From Roseateles_E cavernae (GTDB taxonomy: Bacteria > Pseudomonadota > Gammaproteobacteria > Burkholderiales > Burkholderiaceae_C), in NCBI RefSeq assembly GCF_040187885.1, contig NZ_JBDPLH010000008.1, forward strand, positions 124,001-188,000: 64,000 bases of DNA. Reading direction: 5' to 3'. The translations under genes and the position numbers were made by a program. The notes under the pieces are model-generated. The model was not told where the DNA came from. It saw only the letters and a program-made list of their open reading frames with translations, and did no database searches. Positions within the stretch are counted from its first letter, which is position 1; every line of letters starts with the position of its first letter. Positions 8,922 to 18,490 of this stretch are shown here, piece after piece.

Positions 8922-9677
8922 CTACTCGCCCTGGCTCAGCCGCGCGGCCAGGCGTTCGGCCACGGCCTCGGGCAGGCCGGAGCTGCGGATGCGGGCGGCG
9001 GCGGCCTCGACGTCATAGGGCACGCGCTGGAAGCTCAGCAGGCCGGTCTCGGTGTCGAAGCAGGCATAGCAGGCCTCGGGATTGCCATCGCGCGGCTGGC
9101 CGCAGGAGCCGGGGATGATCAGCCACTGGCGGTGGCTCAGCAGCGGGATCTCGACGCCGGGCACCGGGCTGAAGTCGCCGGCCTTGCCGGTGCCCGACAG
9201 ATGGTAGAGCATGGGCTCGTGCATATGGCCGCAGAAGGTGTAGGCGCGGTCGGTGGCCTGCAGGCTGCGCATCGCCTCGGCACGGCCCTGGATGTATTCG
9301 AAGCCCTCGGGCGCAAAGGCGTTGGCATGGACGAACAGGCAGTGGCCCCGGCTGGCGGTCATCGGCAGCTCGGCCAGGAAGCGCAGCTGCTCGGTGCTCA
9401 GCTGTTCGCGGGTCCAGGCGGCGGCGGCGCGGGCGTCGTCGCGCATGGTCGGCAGCGCGCCATGGACCACCGCGCTGTCGTGGTTGCCCATCACCGCCAG
9501 CGCACCCTGATCGACCAGCTCGCGAACCCGGTCCAGCACCCAGCCGGGGTCGCCGCCATAGCCGACATAGTCGCCCAGAAAAGCGTGGCCGTCGCAGCCC
9601 TGGGCCTGGGCATGGGCCAGCACGGCCGTCAGGGCTTCTCGATTGGCATGCAGATCGGTGATCAGCGCAAGTTTCAT
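8922..9677 (-). CDS. Calcineurin-like metallophosphoesterase
   Basis: A 251-residue YfcE/DR1281-like phosphoesterase. The binuclear metal motifs are visible: D8 and H10 in TDLHAN, GDYVGYGGDP, GNHD, and GHMHEP near the C-terminal half. The residues needed for a PP2A-like fold are therefore complete. No signal peptide is seen, so it acts in the cytoplasm. It is the first gene of the operon with the kinase-Usp fusion and YkgJ, and may act on phosphoproteins or on nucleotides; the sequence does not decide between these. Confidence 0.85.
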   Translation of the reverse strand: MKLALITDLHANREALTAVLAHAQAQGCDGHAFLGDYVGYGGDPGWVLDRVRELVDQGALAVMGNHDSAVVHGALPTMRDDARAAAAWTREQLSTEQLRFLAELPMTASRGHCLFVHANAFAPEGFEYIQGRAEAMRSLQATDRAYTFCGHMHEPMLYHLSGTGKAGDFSPVPGVEIPLLSHRQWLIIPGSCGQPRDGNPEACYACFDTETGLLSFQRVPYDVEAAAARIRSSGLPEAVAERLAARLSQGE

Positions 9678-9771
9678 GGGCGCATCATGCTACAGGGGGC
9701 TGACGGCAGGCTGAGCTATGCTGGCTGCTCTGCATCTGCCGCCGCGGATCACTCGTCAAAGGGTTGGGGTG

Positions 9772-10587
9772 ATGGTTGAAAGTCTTGGGCGCCTGCTGCG
9801 CCGGATTGTGTTGTGGCCCCTGGCGCTGGGACTGTCGACGCCTTCGCTGGCCGACTGCTCGCGCGCCATGCAGGTGCCGGCGGCACCGGTCGGCCTGAGC
9901 ATGATCGTCTCGGACGAGGGCATCGGCGGGGTCTACCACGATGTGCTGAACGGCATCTCGGGCTGCAACTTCCTCTTCACCCCGGTGCCGCGGGCCCGAC
10001 TGGAGGCCATGTTCGAGAATGGCCGTGCCGACCTGCTGATACCGGCGGCCCGCACGCCGCGCCGCGATGAGTTCGGGGTCTTCGTGCCGCTGATCTATGC
10101 ACGCGCCACGCTGATCTCGCTGAACGCGGAACGCGCGCCGGTGCGCAGCCTGCAGGAGTTGCGCGAGCGCAAGGAGCTGCGGGTCGCGCTGGTACGTGGC
10201 TTCGATTATGGCGATGCCTACCAGGCCCTGATCAAGGATCTGCGTGCCCAGGGGCGGCTTTTTCTCGATGTGGACCCGGTCTCGGTGGGGCGCATGCTGC
10301 AGGCCGGTCTGGCCGACATCACCATCATGGCGCCGTCCATCCTGGTCGGTGCATTGCTGGCCGATACCCGCTTCAAGCCGCTGATCGAGAGGCTGCGCTA
10401 CGAGCCGGTCGATGAGCTGCCCTGGGTCGACAGCGGTGCCTACATCTCCAGGACATCGGTCAGCGAGCAGGACCGTGCGGTGCTGCGCGAGGCCTTGGAG
10501 AAGGCTTCGCGCAGCGGCATCGTCTGGAAGACCTTCCAGCGCTACTACCCGGTCGGCAGCCTGGCCGACAGCATCAAGCCGCGCTGA
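9772..10587 (+). CDS. Periplasmic solute-binding protein (SBP family 3 type)
   Basis: A 271-residue exported protein resembling the amino-acid-type substrate-binding domain of ABC transporters. The chosen start at 9772 is followed directly by a signal peptide (cleavage near SLADC). An in-frame ATG at 9718 would add 18 residues ahead of it. No permease or ATPase gene is adjacent, so it is an orphan binding protein. It is divergent from the metallophosphoesterase gene and convergent with argF, only 3 bp from argF's stop. Ligand unknown. Confidence 0.75.
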   Translation: MVESLGRLLRRIVLWPLALGLSTPSLADCSRAMQVPAAPVGLSMIVSDEGIGGVYHDVLNGISGCNFLFTPVPRARLEAMFENGRADLLIPAARTPRRDEFGVFVPLIYARATLISLNAERAPVRSLQELRERKELRVALVRGFDYGDAYQALIKDLRAQGRLFLDVDPVSVGRMLQAGLADITIMAPSILVGALLADTRFKPLIERLRYEPVDELPWVDSGAYISRTSVSEQDRAVLREALEKASRSGIVWKTFQRYYPVGSLADSIKPR

Positions 10588-10590
10588 GCC

Positions 10591-11553
10591 TCAGCCGATG
10601 CGGCCCAGCAGCAGGTACTCCATCAGGGCCTTCTGCACATGCATGCGGTTCTCGGCTTCTTCCCAGACCACCGACTGCGGACCGTCGATCACATCGGCCG
10701 CGACCTCCTCACCGCGATGCGCCGGCAGGCAGTGCATGAAGAGCGCATCGGGCTTGGCGACAGCCATCATCTCGGCATCGACGCACCAGTCGGCAAAGGC
10801 GGCGCGGCGGGCCTCGTTCTCGGCCTCGTAACCCATGCTGGTCCAGACATCGGTGGTCACCAGATCGGCACCGCGGCAGGCGTCCATCGGGTCCTGGAAC
10901 ACCTTGTAGCAGTCGGTGTTCTTGATGCCCGCGACCACCGGGTCGACCTCGTAGCCGCCCGGCGTGCTGACATGGACCGTGAAGCCCAGGATCTCGGCCG
11001 CCTGCAGCCAGGTGTTGGCCATATTGTTGCCGTCGCCAACCCAGGCCACGACCCGGCCCTTCAGGCAGTCGACATCGACGACGCCGCGGTGGTTCATGCC
11101 GCGCGCCTCGATGAAGGTGAACAGATCGGCCAGGATCTGGCAGGGGTGGTACTCGTTGGTCAGGCCATTGATGACCGGCACCCGCGAGTGGGCCGCGAAG
11201 CGCTCGATCTTGGTCTGCTCGTAGGTGCGAATCATCACCAGATCGACCATGCGGCTGATCACGCGGGCGCTGTCCTCGATAGGCTCGGCCCGGCCCAGCT
11301 GGCTGTCGCCGGTGGTCAGGTGCACCACCGAGCCACCCATCTGGTACATGCCGGCCTCGAAGCTGACCCGGGTGCGGGTGCTGGCTTTCTCGAAGATCAT
11401 CGCCAGCGTGCGGTCCTGCAGCGGCTGGTAGCGCTCGTAGTTCTTGAAGCGTCGCTTGATCAGCGCGGCGCGCTCGAACAGATAGACGTACTCCTCGGCC
11501 CGGAAGTCCTTGAACTGCAGGTAGTGGCGCATCAAGCTCATCCCCGGCTTCAT
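10591..11553 (-). CDS. argF: Ornithine carbamoyltransferase
   Basis: Makes citrulline from ornithine and carbamoyl phosphate in arginine synthesis. The 320-residue length is typical. The carbamoyl-phosphate motif STRTR (in EKASTRTRVSF) and the ornithine-binding MHCLPAHRG motif near the C-terminus are both present. The start ATG at 11553 overlaps the argD stop as ATGA, giving translational coupling in an argD-argF operon. A second ATG at 11541 (MSLMRH) is an alternative start. Confidence 0.97.
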   Translation of the reverse strand: MKPGMSLMRHYLQFKDFRAEEYVYLFERAALIKRRFKNYERYQPLQDRTLAMIFEKASTRTRVSFEAGMYQMGGSVVHLTTGDSQLGRAEPIEDSARVISRMVDLVMIRTYEQTKIERFAAHSRVPVINGLTNEYHPCQILADLFTFIEARGMNHRGVVDVDCLKGRVVAWVGDGNNMANTWLQAAEILGFTVHVSTPGGYEVDPVVAGIKNTDCYKVFQDPMDACRGADLVTTDVWTSMGYEAENEARRAAFADWCVDAEMMAVAKPDALFMHCLPAHRGEEVAADVIDGPQSVVWEEAENRMHVQKALMEYLLLGRIG

Positions 11554-12752
11554 GGCTGGGCCAGGAAGGCTTTGATCAGCGGGCAGAGCAGGGCGACGAT
11601 CTGTGCCGCCTCCTCCTCGCTGAGGATCAGCGCCGGCACCAGGCGCACCACCTTGTCGGCGGTCACACTGATCAGCAGCCCGGATTCGAGGGCTTGGCCC
11701 AGCAGCACGCCGCAGGGGCGCGACAGCTCGATGCCCAGCATCAGGCCCTGGCCGCGGATCTCGACCACGCCGGCCACGCCGGCCAGCTCGCGCTCCAGCC
11801 CGGCCTTCAGCGCCGCGCCGACGGTGGCCGCATTCGCCAGCAGGCCTTCTTCTTCCATGATGCGCAGGGTCTCGACCCCGGCACGCATGGCCAGCGGATT
11901 GCCGCCGAAGGTCGTGCCATGGTTGCCCGGCTGCAGCACCTTGGCCGCGCGCGGTCCGCAGACCACGGCGCCGATCGGTACGCCCGAGCCCAGGCCCTTG
12001 GCCAGCGGCATCACGTCCGGCTGGATGCCGGCCCATTGGTGGGCAAACCACTTGCCGGTGCGGCCGATGCCGCATTGCACCTCATCCAGCATCAAGAGGA
12101 TGTCGTGCTGGTCGCAAAGCTTGCGCAGTGCCTGCAGGAATTCGATGCGGGCGGGGTTGATGCCGCCTTCGCCCTGGATGGTTTCCAGGAAGATCGCGGT
12201 CACGTTGGGGTGTGCCTGCAGCGCGGCTTCCAGCGCCGGGATATTGTTCAGCGGCACCCGCACAAAGCCCTCGACCAGCGGGCCGAAGCCGGCCTGCACC
12301 TTGGGGTTGGCGGTGGCGGACAGGGTCGCGATCGAGCGGCCGTGGAAGGCGCCTTCGAAGACGATGCATTCCGGGCGGCTATTGCCGCGGTCATGGCCGA
12401 ATTTGCGGGCGATCTTCAGCGCCGCCTCATTGGCTTCCAGGCCGCTGTTGCAGAAGAAGGCATTGCTCAGGCCCGACAGCTCGCAGAGCTTGGCGGCCAG
12501 CTGCTCCTGCAAGGGCACATGGTAGTAATTGCTGGTGTGGATCAGCTTGGCGACCTGCTCCTGCAGCGCCGGGACCAGCTTCGGGTGGCCATGACCCAGG
12601 GTGTTGACCGCGATGCCGCCCAGCCCGTCCAGATATCGTCGGCCGTTGACGTCCCAGACCCAGCAGCCCTGGCCGTGCGACAGCGCAACGGGCAGGCGGC
12701 CATAGGTTTGCATGACATGCGGCTCGGACGGTACGGCAGACACAGCGTTCAT
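11550..12752 (-). CDS. argD: Acetylornithine aminotransferase
   Basis: A 400-residue class-III PLP aminotransferase of arginine synthesis (N-acetylornithine to N-acetylglutamate semialdehyde). Visible motifs are FCNSGLEANEAALK (phosphate-binding region), LMLDEVQCGIGRTG and the PLP lysine in PLAKGLGSG. The start at 12752 (MNAVSAV) has GGAGAG just upstream. The reading frame stays open upstream to 13025, but that extension has no homology-like character. It is the promoter-proximal gene of argD-argF and divergent from the DUF3579 gene. Confidence 0.96.
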   Translation of the reverse strand: MNAVSAVPSEPHVMQTYGRLPVALSHGQGCWVWDVNGRRYLDGLGGIAVNTLGHGHPKLVPALQEQVAKLIHTSNYYHVPLQEQLAAKLCELSGLSNAFFCNSGLEANEAALKIARKFGHDRGNSRPECIVFEGAFHGRSIATLSATANPKVQAGFGPLVEGFVRVPLNNIPALEAALQAHPNVTAIFLETIQGEGGINPARIEFLQALRKLCDQHDILLMLDEVQCGIGRTGKWFAHQWAGIQPDVMPLAKGLGSGVPIGAVVCGPRAAKVLQPGNHGTTFGGNPLAMRAGVETLRIMEEEGLLANAATVGAALKAGLERELAGVAGVVEIRGQGLMLGIELSRPCGVLLGQALESGLLISVTADKVVRLVPALILSEEEAAQIVALLCPLIKAFLAQP

Positions 12753-13008
12753 CAACTCTCCGGATAGGTGGTGGGTGTTGGGAAAGGCCGGGGCGGCCTG
12801 GCCGCCCCTGTGCACAATTCTAAGGGGGCTGTTTCGCGCAGCCATCGCTTTGTGCGCAGAACTGCCGCCCTTGGTGCGGCCTGCAAGCCCCCGTCTTGCT
12901 GCGGCGCAACACATCCGAGGCACAATAGCGCTCTTGCCGCGGGTCGCGGCAGACCGGGCCGCCGCAGCCATCTCCTCGGTGCCTGGGTTTGAACTCCTTG
13001 TCAGACGC

Positions 13009-13338
13009 ATGAGCCAGTCCCCCAAACCGCGCGAAGTCTTTATTCAGGGCCTGACTCTGGACGGACGCACGTTTCGCCCCAGCGACTGGGCCGAGCGGCT
13101 GGCCGGTGCCATGTCCTGCTTCCGGCCCGGCGGCTCGCGCGGCGGCCCGGGCGCCCACATCGGCTATTCGCCCTACTGCGTGCCGCGCGTCATCAACGGC
13201 ATCAAGTGCGTGATCGTCAATGAAGAGCTGAAGGCGCTGGAGCCCATGGCCTGGGACTTCGTGATGAACTTCGCACGCGACAACCAGTTGCAGGTCGCCG
13301 AGGCCTGCCTGCTGCCCGACAAGCCACCAGCCGGCTGA
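13009..13338 (+). CDS. DUF3579 domain protein
   Basis: A 109-residue soluble protein of the DUF3579 family, which is common beside argD/argF in Burkholderiales. The start at 13009 (MSQSPK) is chosen because the upstream in-frame sequence overlaps the argD promoter region. The recognisable core contains FIQGLTLDG, FRPSDWAERL and a conserved C-terminal helix. Function unknown. Confidence 0.85.
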   Translation: MSQSPKPREVFIQGLTLDGRTFRPSDWAERLAGAMSCFRPGGSRGGPGAHIGYSPYCVPRVINGIKCVIVNEELKALEPMAWDFVMNFARDNQLQVAEACLLPDKPPAG

Positions 13339-13605
13339 GCAGCACGGCCTATCGCTGGCGCGAGTGCCGAGAACGCCACAGGGCCAGCAACTCAATCAAA
13401 CCCCATAAACAGGCACTTGCCAGTGCAAGCGCGGGACGAAGCTTCAGAGGGTGGCTGGGTGTCATCGCAACAGGGGACGAGTTTTCGTGTTGTTCAAGCT
13501 ACGCACACTTGATGTCCGCCGTGTGACGAGATGTAATCAAACCGGGCATATCGAGGCTGCAGCGGCGGCGTCTATGCTCCAGGTCCTCACCAATTGGAAG
13601 CCCGG

Positions 13606-14652
13606 GTGTCCAGCACACAGGCCGTAGAGCCGTCTCCCTTGATCGAATTGCTGGAAATGGAACGCCTTGTCGAGCAGGGCGCGCCTTATCTGCAGCGGCG
13701 CCAGCTTTGCGATGTCGAAGTGGCGGGCCGGCGGCTTCCCGTGCTGGCTTTTTGCCTCGGCAACCCCGATCCGGAGGTGCCGGCTATCGGTATTTTTGGC
13801 GGTGTGCATGGTTTGGAGCGCATCGGTGCCGAGGTTGTGATGGCCTATCTGGGCAGCCTGGTTGCACGCTTGCGCTGGGACGCGACCCTGCATCGTCAGC
13901 TTGAATCGCTGCGCATGGTGTTCATGCCCATGGTCAACCCGGGCGGCATCTGGCGCGGCACGCGGGCCAACCCGCAAGGTGTCGATCTGATGCGCAATGC
14001 GCCGGTCGAGGCCAGCGGCGGCGCGCCTTTCATGCTGGGTGGCCAGCGCATCAGTGCCAATCTGCCCTGGTATCGGGGCGCGGCCGGCGCGCCGATGCAG
14101 ATCGAGAGCGAGGCCTTGTGCGCGCTGGTGCGGCAGGAGTTGCTGAGCCACCGCTTCGCGATCAGCGTTGACTGCCATTCGGGCTTCGGCCTGAGTGACC
14201 GCATCTGGTTTCCCTTTGCCCATACCGCCGTGCCGATCGAGCATCTGCCCGAGATCCATGCCTTGGCCGAGATCCTGGATCAGACCCATGTCCAGCACCG
14301 TTATGTCTTCGAGCCGCAGAGCCGGCAGTACCTGACCCATGGCGATCTCTGGGATCATCTGTATCTGCAGGCCTGCGAGCGGCCCGAGCGCATGCTGCTG
14401 CCGCTGACCCTGGAGATGGGATCCTGGCTGTGGGTCAAGAAGAATCCGCGCCAGATGTTTTCGCGCCAGGGCATGTTCAATCCGCTGATCGGCCACCGCC
14501 AGCAGCGGGTGCTGCGCCGGCATATGAGCTGGCTGGATTTTGTGTCGCGGGCCGCCAGCGGTGCCGAGCGCTGGCTGCCTAGCCCCGAGCAGCGCGCCGA
14601 GCAGCGCGAGCGTGCTTTGACGCGTTGGTACCGGCGCGGGAGGGTGTCATGA
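13606..14652 (+). CDS. M14-family zinc carboxypeptidase
   Basis: A 348-residue metallopeptidase. The M14 zinc ligands appear as GVHGLE (His and Glu) and VDCHSGF (His), with the catalytic Glu in LTLEMG and a substrate-binding RGTRAN-like arginine segment. A GTG start at 13606 is preferred because GGAAG lies five bases upstream; a TTG at 13594 would add four residues. No signal peptide is seen, so it is probably cytoplasmic. The stop overlaps the next gene's start as ATGA. The substrate, whether a cell-wall peptide or an amidated small molecule, is not evident. Confidence 0.82.
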   Translation: MSSTQAVEPSPLIELLEMERLVEQGAPYLQRRQLCDVEVAGRRLPVLAFCLGNPDPEVPAIGIFGGVHGLERIGAEVVMAYLGSLVARLRWDATLHRQLESLRMVFMPMVNPGGIWRGTRANPQGVDLMRNAPVEASGGAPFMLGGQRISANLPWYRGAAGAPMQIESEALCALVRQELLSHRFAISVDCHSGFGLSDRIWFPFAHTAVPIEHLPEIHALAEILDQTHVQHRYVFEPQSRQYLTHGDLWDHLYLQACERPERMLLPLTLEMGSWLWVKKNPRQMFSRQGMFNPLIGHRQQRVLRRHMSWLDFVSRAASGAERWLPSPEQRAEQRERALTRWYRRGRVS

Positions 14653-15455
14653 GCGAGCCGGTGACCTGGGTGCTGCTGCGCGGACTGACCCGCGAGGCCG
14701 GCCACTGGGGCGCGTTCCCGGCGGTGTTCACCCAGGAAATCACCGCCCAGCAGCCGGGCGCCCGGGTCATGACCCTGGACCTGCCCGGCAACGGTGCGCT
14801 GTACCGCGAGGCCAGTCCCAGCCGTGTGCCGGATATGGTGGAGGCCTGCCGGACCGAGCTGGCACGTCGCGGGCAGACCGGGCCGGTGCATCTCTTGGCC
14901 ATGTCGCTGGGCGCGATGGTGGCGTGTGACTGGGCCTCGCGCTATCCGGACGAGGTCGGCGGCACGGTGCTGATCAACACCAGCCTGCGTCCCTACAGCC
15001 CCTTCTTTCATCGCCTGCGTCCGGCCAACTACTGGAAGCTGCTGGCCCTGGGCCTGCTGCGGCTGGGGGTGCGCTGGCGTGAGGCGAGGGTGCTGAAAAT
15101 GACCTCGCGCATGGTGACCGAGCCCCAGCCGGTGCTGGAGTCCTGGGTGGCGCTGCAGCGCAAGCATCCGGTGGGGGTGCGCAATGGCGTGCGGCAATTG
15201 CTGGCGGCGATGCGTTACCGCGCCAGCCGTGGCCGGCCGCATGCGCCGATGCTGCTGCTGTGCAGCCAGGCGGACACCCTGGTCGACTGGCGCTGCTCGC
15301 AGTCCCTCAGCCGCGCCTGGGGGGTGCCGCTGCGTCTGCATACCCAGGCCGGCCATGATCTGCCGCTGGATGACCCGCCCTGGGTGGCGCGTGCGGTGTC
15401 GGACTGGCTGCGCGCACGGCAGATGCATGCCAGTGCTGGGCTGGGTCGGACCTAG
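14649..15455 (+). CDS. Alpha/beta-fold hydrolase
   Basis: A 268-residue hydrolase with nucleophile elbow A-M-S-L-G, acidic residue near LLLCSQADTLV and catalytic His in GHDLPLDDP. It looks like a small esterase or lactonase-type enzyme. It is translationally coupled to the M14 peptidase (ATGA overlap), so the two may act on one substrate. A terminator follows 40 bp later. Confidence 0.82.
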   Translation: MSEPVTWVLLRGLTREAGHWGAFPAVFTQEITAQQPGARVMTLDLPGNGALYREASPSRVPDMVEACRTELARRGQTGPVHLLAMSLGAMVACDWASRYPDEVGGTVLINTSLRPYSPFFHRLRPANYWKLLALGLLRLGVRWREARVLKMTSRMVTEPQPVLESWVALQRKHPVGVRNGVRQLLAAMRYRASRGRPHAPMLLLCSQADTLVDWRCSQSLSRAWGVPLRLHTQAGHDLPLDDPPWVARAVSDWLRARQMHASAGLGRT

Positions 15456-15495
15456 ATGCTCCGGCAGCAGGCCCGCCGAAGCGAGCCAGGCATGA

Positions 15496-15519
15496 AAAAG
15501 CCCGCCGAAGCGGGCTTTT
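15496..15519. terminator. Bidirectional rho-independent terminator
   Basis: Perfect 10-bp stem AAAAGCCCGC/GCGGGCTTTT with CGAA loop. A-run on one side and T-run on the other let it serve both the forward hydrolase gene and the reverse rpsT gene. Confidence 0.85.
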
Positions 15520-15540
15520 GCTTTGCACCAGATCTGGTTT

Positions 15541-15837
15541 TCAGGCGGCCAGCGCCTTGATCTTGGCGGACAGGCGGCTCTTGTGGCGAGCAGCCTTGTT
15601 CTTGTGGAAGATGCCCTTGTCGGCGACCGAGTCGATCACGTTCTGGGCGGTCTTGAAGAGCTCAGCGGCCTTGGTCTTGTCGCCAGCGACCACAGCCTTT
15701 TGCACGTTCTTGATGACCGTGCGGAATTTGGAGCGCAGCGCCGTGTTGGCGGCGTTCAGCTTCACGTCCTGACGAGCGCGCTTGCGGCCCGATGCCAGAC
15801 GGACGGTTTTCTTTTTGGCTTTGGAAGAGCTTGCCAT
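15541..15837 (-). CDS. rpsT: 30S ribosomal protein S20
   Basis: A 98-residue, strongly basic, helical small-subunit protein that binds 16S rRNA. The family pattern is clear (KAKKKTVRLASGRKRARQ start, NVIDSVADKGIFHKNKAARH end). It is a single-gene unit divergent from murJ, with a terminator directly downstream. Confidence 0.98.
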   Translation of the reverse strand: MASSSKAKKKTVRLASGRKRARQDVKLNAANTALRSKFRTVIKNVQKAVVAGDKTKAAELFKTAQNVIDSVADKGIFHKNKAARHKSRLSAKIKALAA

Positions 15838-15989
15838 GTTGTGTATCTACCCAGATGGTGCAAAGACCGCGAGTGTAGCACTTTTGTGAAAGCTATGGCA
15901 AAGACTCTGTGCCGATATCGAGGCGGGTGCTGCAGCGCAGCGCGGATAATGCGCCGGCTTCGGCCCCTCCACACGCTCTGTGCCCCTTC

Positions 15990-17552
15990 ATGAATCTGCT
16001 GCGCGCTGCCTCCACGATCTCCGTTCTGACCCTGCTGTCGCGCATCACGGGCCTGGTGCGCGAGCAGTTGGTGGCCGCGCTGTTTGGCGCCTCCAGCCTG
16101 ACCGATGCCTTTCAGGTCGCTTTCCGGATTCCGAACATGCTGCGGCGGCTGTTTGCCGAGGGGGCATTTTCCCAGGCTTTCGTGCCCATCCTGGCGCGCA
16201 CCCGCGCGGCCGACGGGGATGAGGCCACGCACAGCCTGATCGATGCCGTGGCCACGGTGCTGCTCTGGGCGCTGATCGTGGTTTGCGTGCTGGGTGTCGT
16301 CGGCGCGCCGCTGCTGGTCTGGCTGCTCGGGGCCGGATTGCCTGCCGATGGGCGCGAGGCCGCCATCGTGATGACGCGCTGGATGTTTCCCTATATCGGC
16401 TGCATGTCCCTGGTCGCGCTGTCGGCCGGCATTCTGAATACCTGGCGGCGCTTCGTCGTGCCGGCGGCCACGCCGGTACTGCTGAACCTGTCGGTGATCG
16501 CCTGCGCCTGGCTGCTGCTGCCCAAGATGGAGGCCTGGGGCTGGCGGCCCATCTATGCGCTGGCGATCGGCGTGATGATCGGTGGCGTGCTGCAGCTGCT
16601 GGTGCAGATTCCGGCGCTGCGCCGCATCGGCGCGTTGCCGCGCCTGGGCTGGTCGCCGTCGCGCCTGCGGACGGCCTGGCGCCATCCTGGCGTCAAGGGC
16701 GTGCTGGGCGCGATGGGGCCGGCCTTGCTGGGTGTCGGCGTGGCCCAGCTGTCGCTGGTCATCAATCTGCAGATCGCCATCTTTGTCGGCGCCGGCGCGG
16801 CGTCCTGGCTGACCTATGCCGACCGGTTGATGGAATTTCCCACCGCCTTGCTGGGCGTGGCGCTGGGTGCGGTGCTGACGCCGCAGCTGTCGGCGGCCCA
16901 GGGGCGTGGCGAAGCGGCAGCCTATTCGGCGATGCTGGACTGGGGGTTGCGCATGGTGGTGCTGCTGGCCCTGCCATGTGCGGTGGCCTTGCTGGTGTTT
17001 GCCGAGCCCATGGTGGCAGTGCTTTATCACCGCGGCGCCTTCACCGCGCTCGATGTGGACCAGACCAGCACGGCGGTGATGGGCTATGGCGCCGGCCTGA
17101 TGGGCCTGGTCGCGATCAAGGTGCTGGCGCCCGGCTTCTATGCCAAGCAGGACATGCGAACGCCGGTGCGCATCGCGGTGATCGTGCTGGTGCTGACCCA
17201 GCTGATGAATGCCGCGCTGGTGCCGCTGCTGGGCGTGGCCGGACTGGCCCTGTCTATCGGCCTAGGTGCGCTGGTCAATGCCGGCTGGCTGCTGCGCGGT
17301 CTGGTGAAACTGGGCAGCTACGCGCCATCACCCGGCTGGCTGGGTTTTGGCCTGCGAGTGCTGCTGGCCAGTGCGCTGATGGGCGGCTTGCAATATCTGA
17401 TCGCCACCCGGCTGGACTGGATCGCGCTGGGCGAGCGTGAATTGCTGCGTGCCTTGCTGATGGCGGCGAGTCTGGCGGTATCGGCCCTGCTGTACTTCGG
17501 GGTGCTGGCCCTGTGCGGGCTGAATCTGCGTCAGTTTGCCCGGCGTGCATAA
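15990..17552 (+). CDS. murJ: Lipid II flippase MurJ
   Basis: A 520-residue inner-membrane protein of the MVIN family with about 14 membrane helices; it flips lipid II for peptidoglycan synthesis. The N-terminus shows the family pattern LSRITGLVREQLVA and FRIPNMLRRLFAEGAF. The start at 15990 places this helix at the N-terminus; the frame is open from 15909 but begins without the family pattern. Divergent from rpsT, the usual betaproteobacterial arrangement. Confidence 0.97.
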   Translation: MNLLRAASTISVLTLLSRITGLVREQLVAALFGASSLTDAFQVAFRIPNMLRRLFAEGAFSQAFVPILARTRAADGDEATHSLIDAVATVLLWALIVVCVLGVVGAPLLVWLLGAGLPADGREAAIVMTRWMFPYIGCMSLVALSAGILNTWRRFVVPAATPVLLNLSVIACAWLLLPKMEAWGWRPIYALAIGVMIGGVLQLLVQIPALRRIGALPRLGWSPSRLRTAWRHPGVKGVLGAMGPALLGVGVAQLSLVINLQIAIFVGAGAASWLTYADRLMEFPTALLGVALGAVLTPQLSAAQGRGEAAAYSAMLDWGLRMVVLLALPCAVALLVFAEPMVAVLYHRGAFTALDVDQTSTAVMGYGAGLMGLVAIKVLAPGFYAKQDMRTPVRIAVIVLVLTQLMNAALVPLLGVAGLALSIGLGALVNAGWLLRGLVKLGSYAPSPGWLGFGLRVLLASALMGGLQYLIATRLDWIALGERELLRALLMAASLAVSALLYFGVLALCGLNLRQFARRA

Positions 17553-17562
17553 ACTCGGATTC

Positions 17563-18417
17563 ATGACGCTGTCCCGATATTGGCAAGCCCCCTCGGCCCT
17601 GGAGCATTTCGCCACCTTGGTGGCCGACGCTGGGGCGCTGAATCTGCTGGAGACGGCCGCCTGCATTGCCCAGGACGACTACCCGAGCCTGGACGTGCAG
17701 GCCGTGCTGGCCGAGGTCGATGCCCTGGCCGAGCGCTTGCGCCGGCGGCTGCCGGACGATGCCGCGCCCAGCCACCGGCTGTTGCTTTTGAACCGCTATT
17801 TCCATGACGAGCTGGGCTTTGCCGGCAATGTCAACGACTACTACGCCCCGGACAACAGCTTCATCCATCAGGTGCTCGCGACCCGGCGCGGCATACCGAT
17901 TGCACTGGCCGTCATCTATATGGAGCTGGCCGGCCAGATCGGGCTGCGCGCCAACGGCATCGGCTTTCCCGGCCACTTTCTGGTCGGCCTGCACCTGCCG
18001 CAGGGCGAGGTGGTGCTGGACCCGTTCACCTGCCGCTCGCTGTCGCGCGAGGCGCTGGAGGAAGCCCTGCTGCCTTACCGCGGCGGCGCGGCCGAACCGC
18101 CGCTGGAGTTCTTTCTGCAGGCGCTCAGCTCGCGCCAGTTGCTGGCGCGTATGTTGCGCAATCTGAAGGAGATCCACCGCAGCGCGGCCGACTGGCCGCG
18201 CCTGCTGGCGGTGCAGCAGCGCCTGGTGCTGCTCCTGCCCGAGGAGCCGCAGGAGTTGCGTGACCGGGCCCTGGTGCAGGAGGCGCTGCAGCACTGGAGC
18301 GGCGCGGCGGCCGATCTGGAGCGCTACCTGAGCCTGCGTCCGGATGCGGCCGACCGGGCCGAGCAGCGCCAGCGCCTGCAGGCCTTGCGTGCCAGGGGCG
18401 AGCCACCGCTGCACTGA
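17563..18417 (+). CDS. SirB1-family transglutaminase-like protein
   Basis: A 284-residue protein of the SirB1 family. The N-terminal domain contains the family block NRYFHDELGFAGN and TRRGIPIALAVIY, followed by GFPGHFLVG with the conserved His. The usual transglutaminase Cys is replaced, as is common in this family, so catalysis is doubtful. The C-terminal part is TPR-like. The start at 17563 (MTLSRY) lies 10 bp after murJ's stop, so co-transcription with murJ is likely. Confidence 0.85.
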   Translation: MTLSRYWQAPSALEHFATLVADAGALNLLETAACIAQDDYPSLDVQAVLAEVDALAERLRRRLPDDAAPSHRLLLLNRYFHDELGFAGNVNDYYAPDNSFIHQVLATRRGIPIALAVIYMELAGQIGLRANGIGFPGHFLVGLHLPQGEVVLDPFTCRSLSREALEEALLPYRGGAAEPPLEFFLQALSSRQLLARMLRNLKEIHRSAADWPRLLAVQQRLVLLLPEEPQELRDRALVQEALQHWSGAAADLERYLSLRPDAADRAEQRQRLQALRARGEPPLH

Positions 18418-18490
18418 TGGCGGCCCGTAGAATCGCGGCCAATTTGAAATCCCGGGCGCGTGGTGTTACACCGGTTGAGAGGGTGTTGGT

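Noticed and set aside
15471..15519. Repeated GCCCGCCGAAGCG near the rpsT terminator as a possible regulatory repeat
   Set aside because: The second copy is simply the terminator stem and loop; the first is a partial likeness 29 bp away and forms no convincing alternative hairpin.
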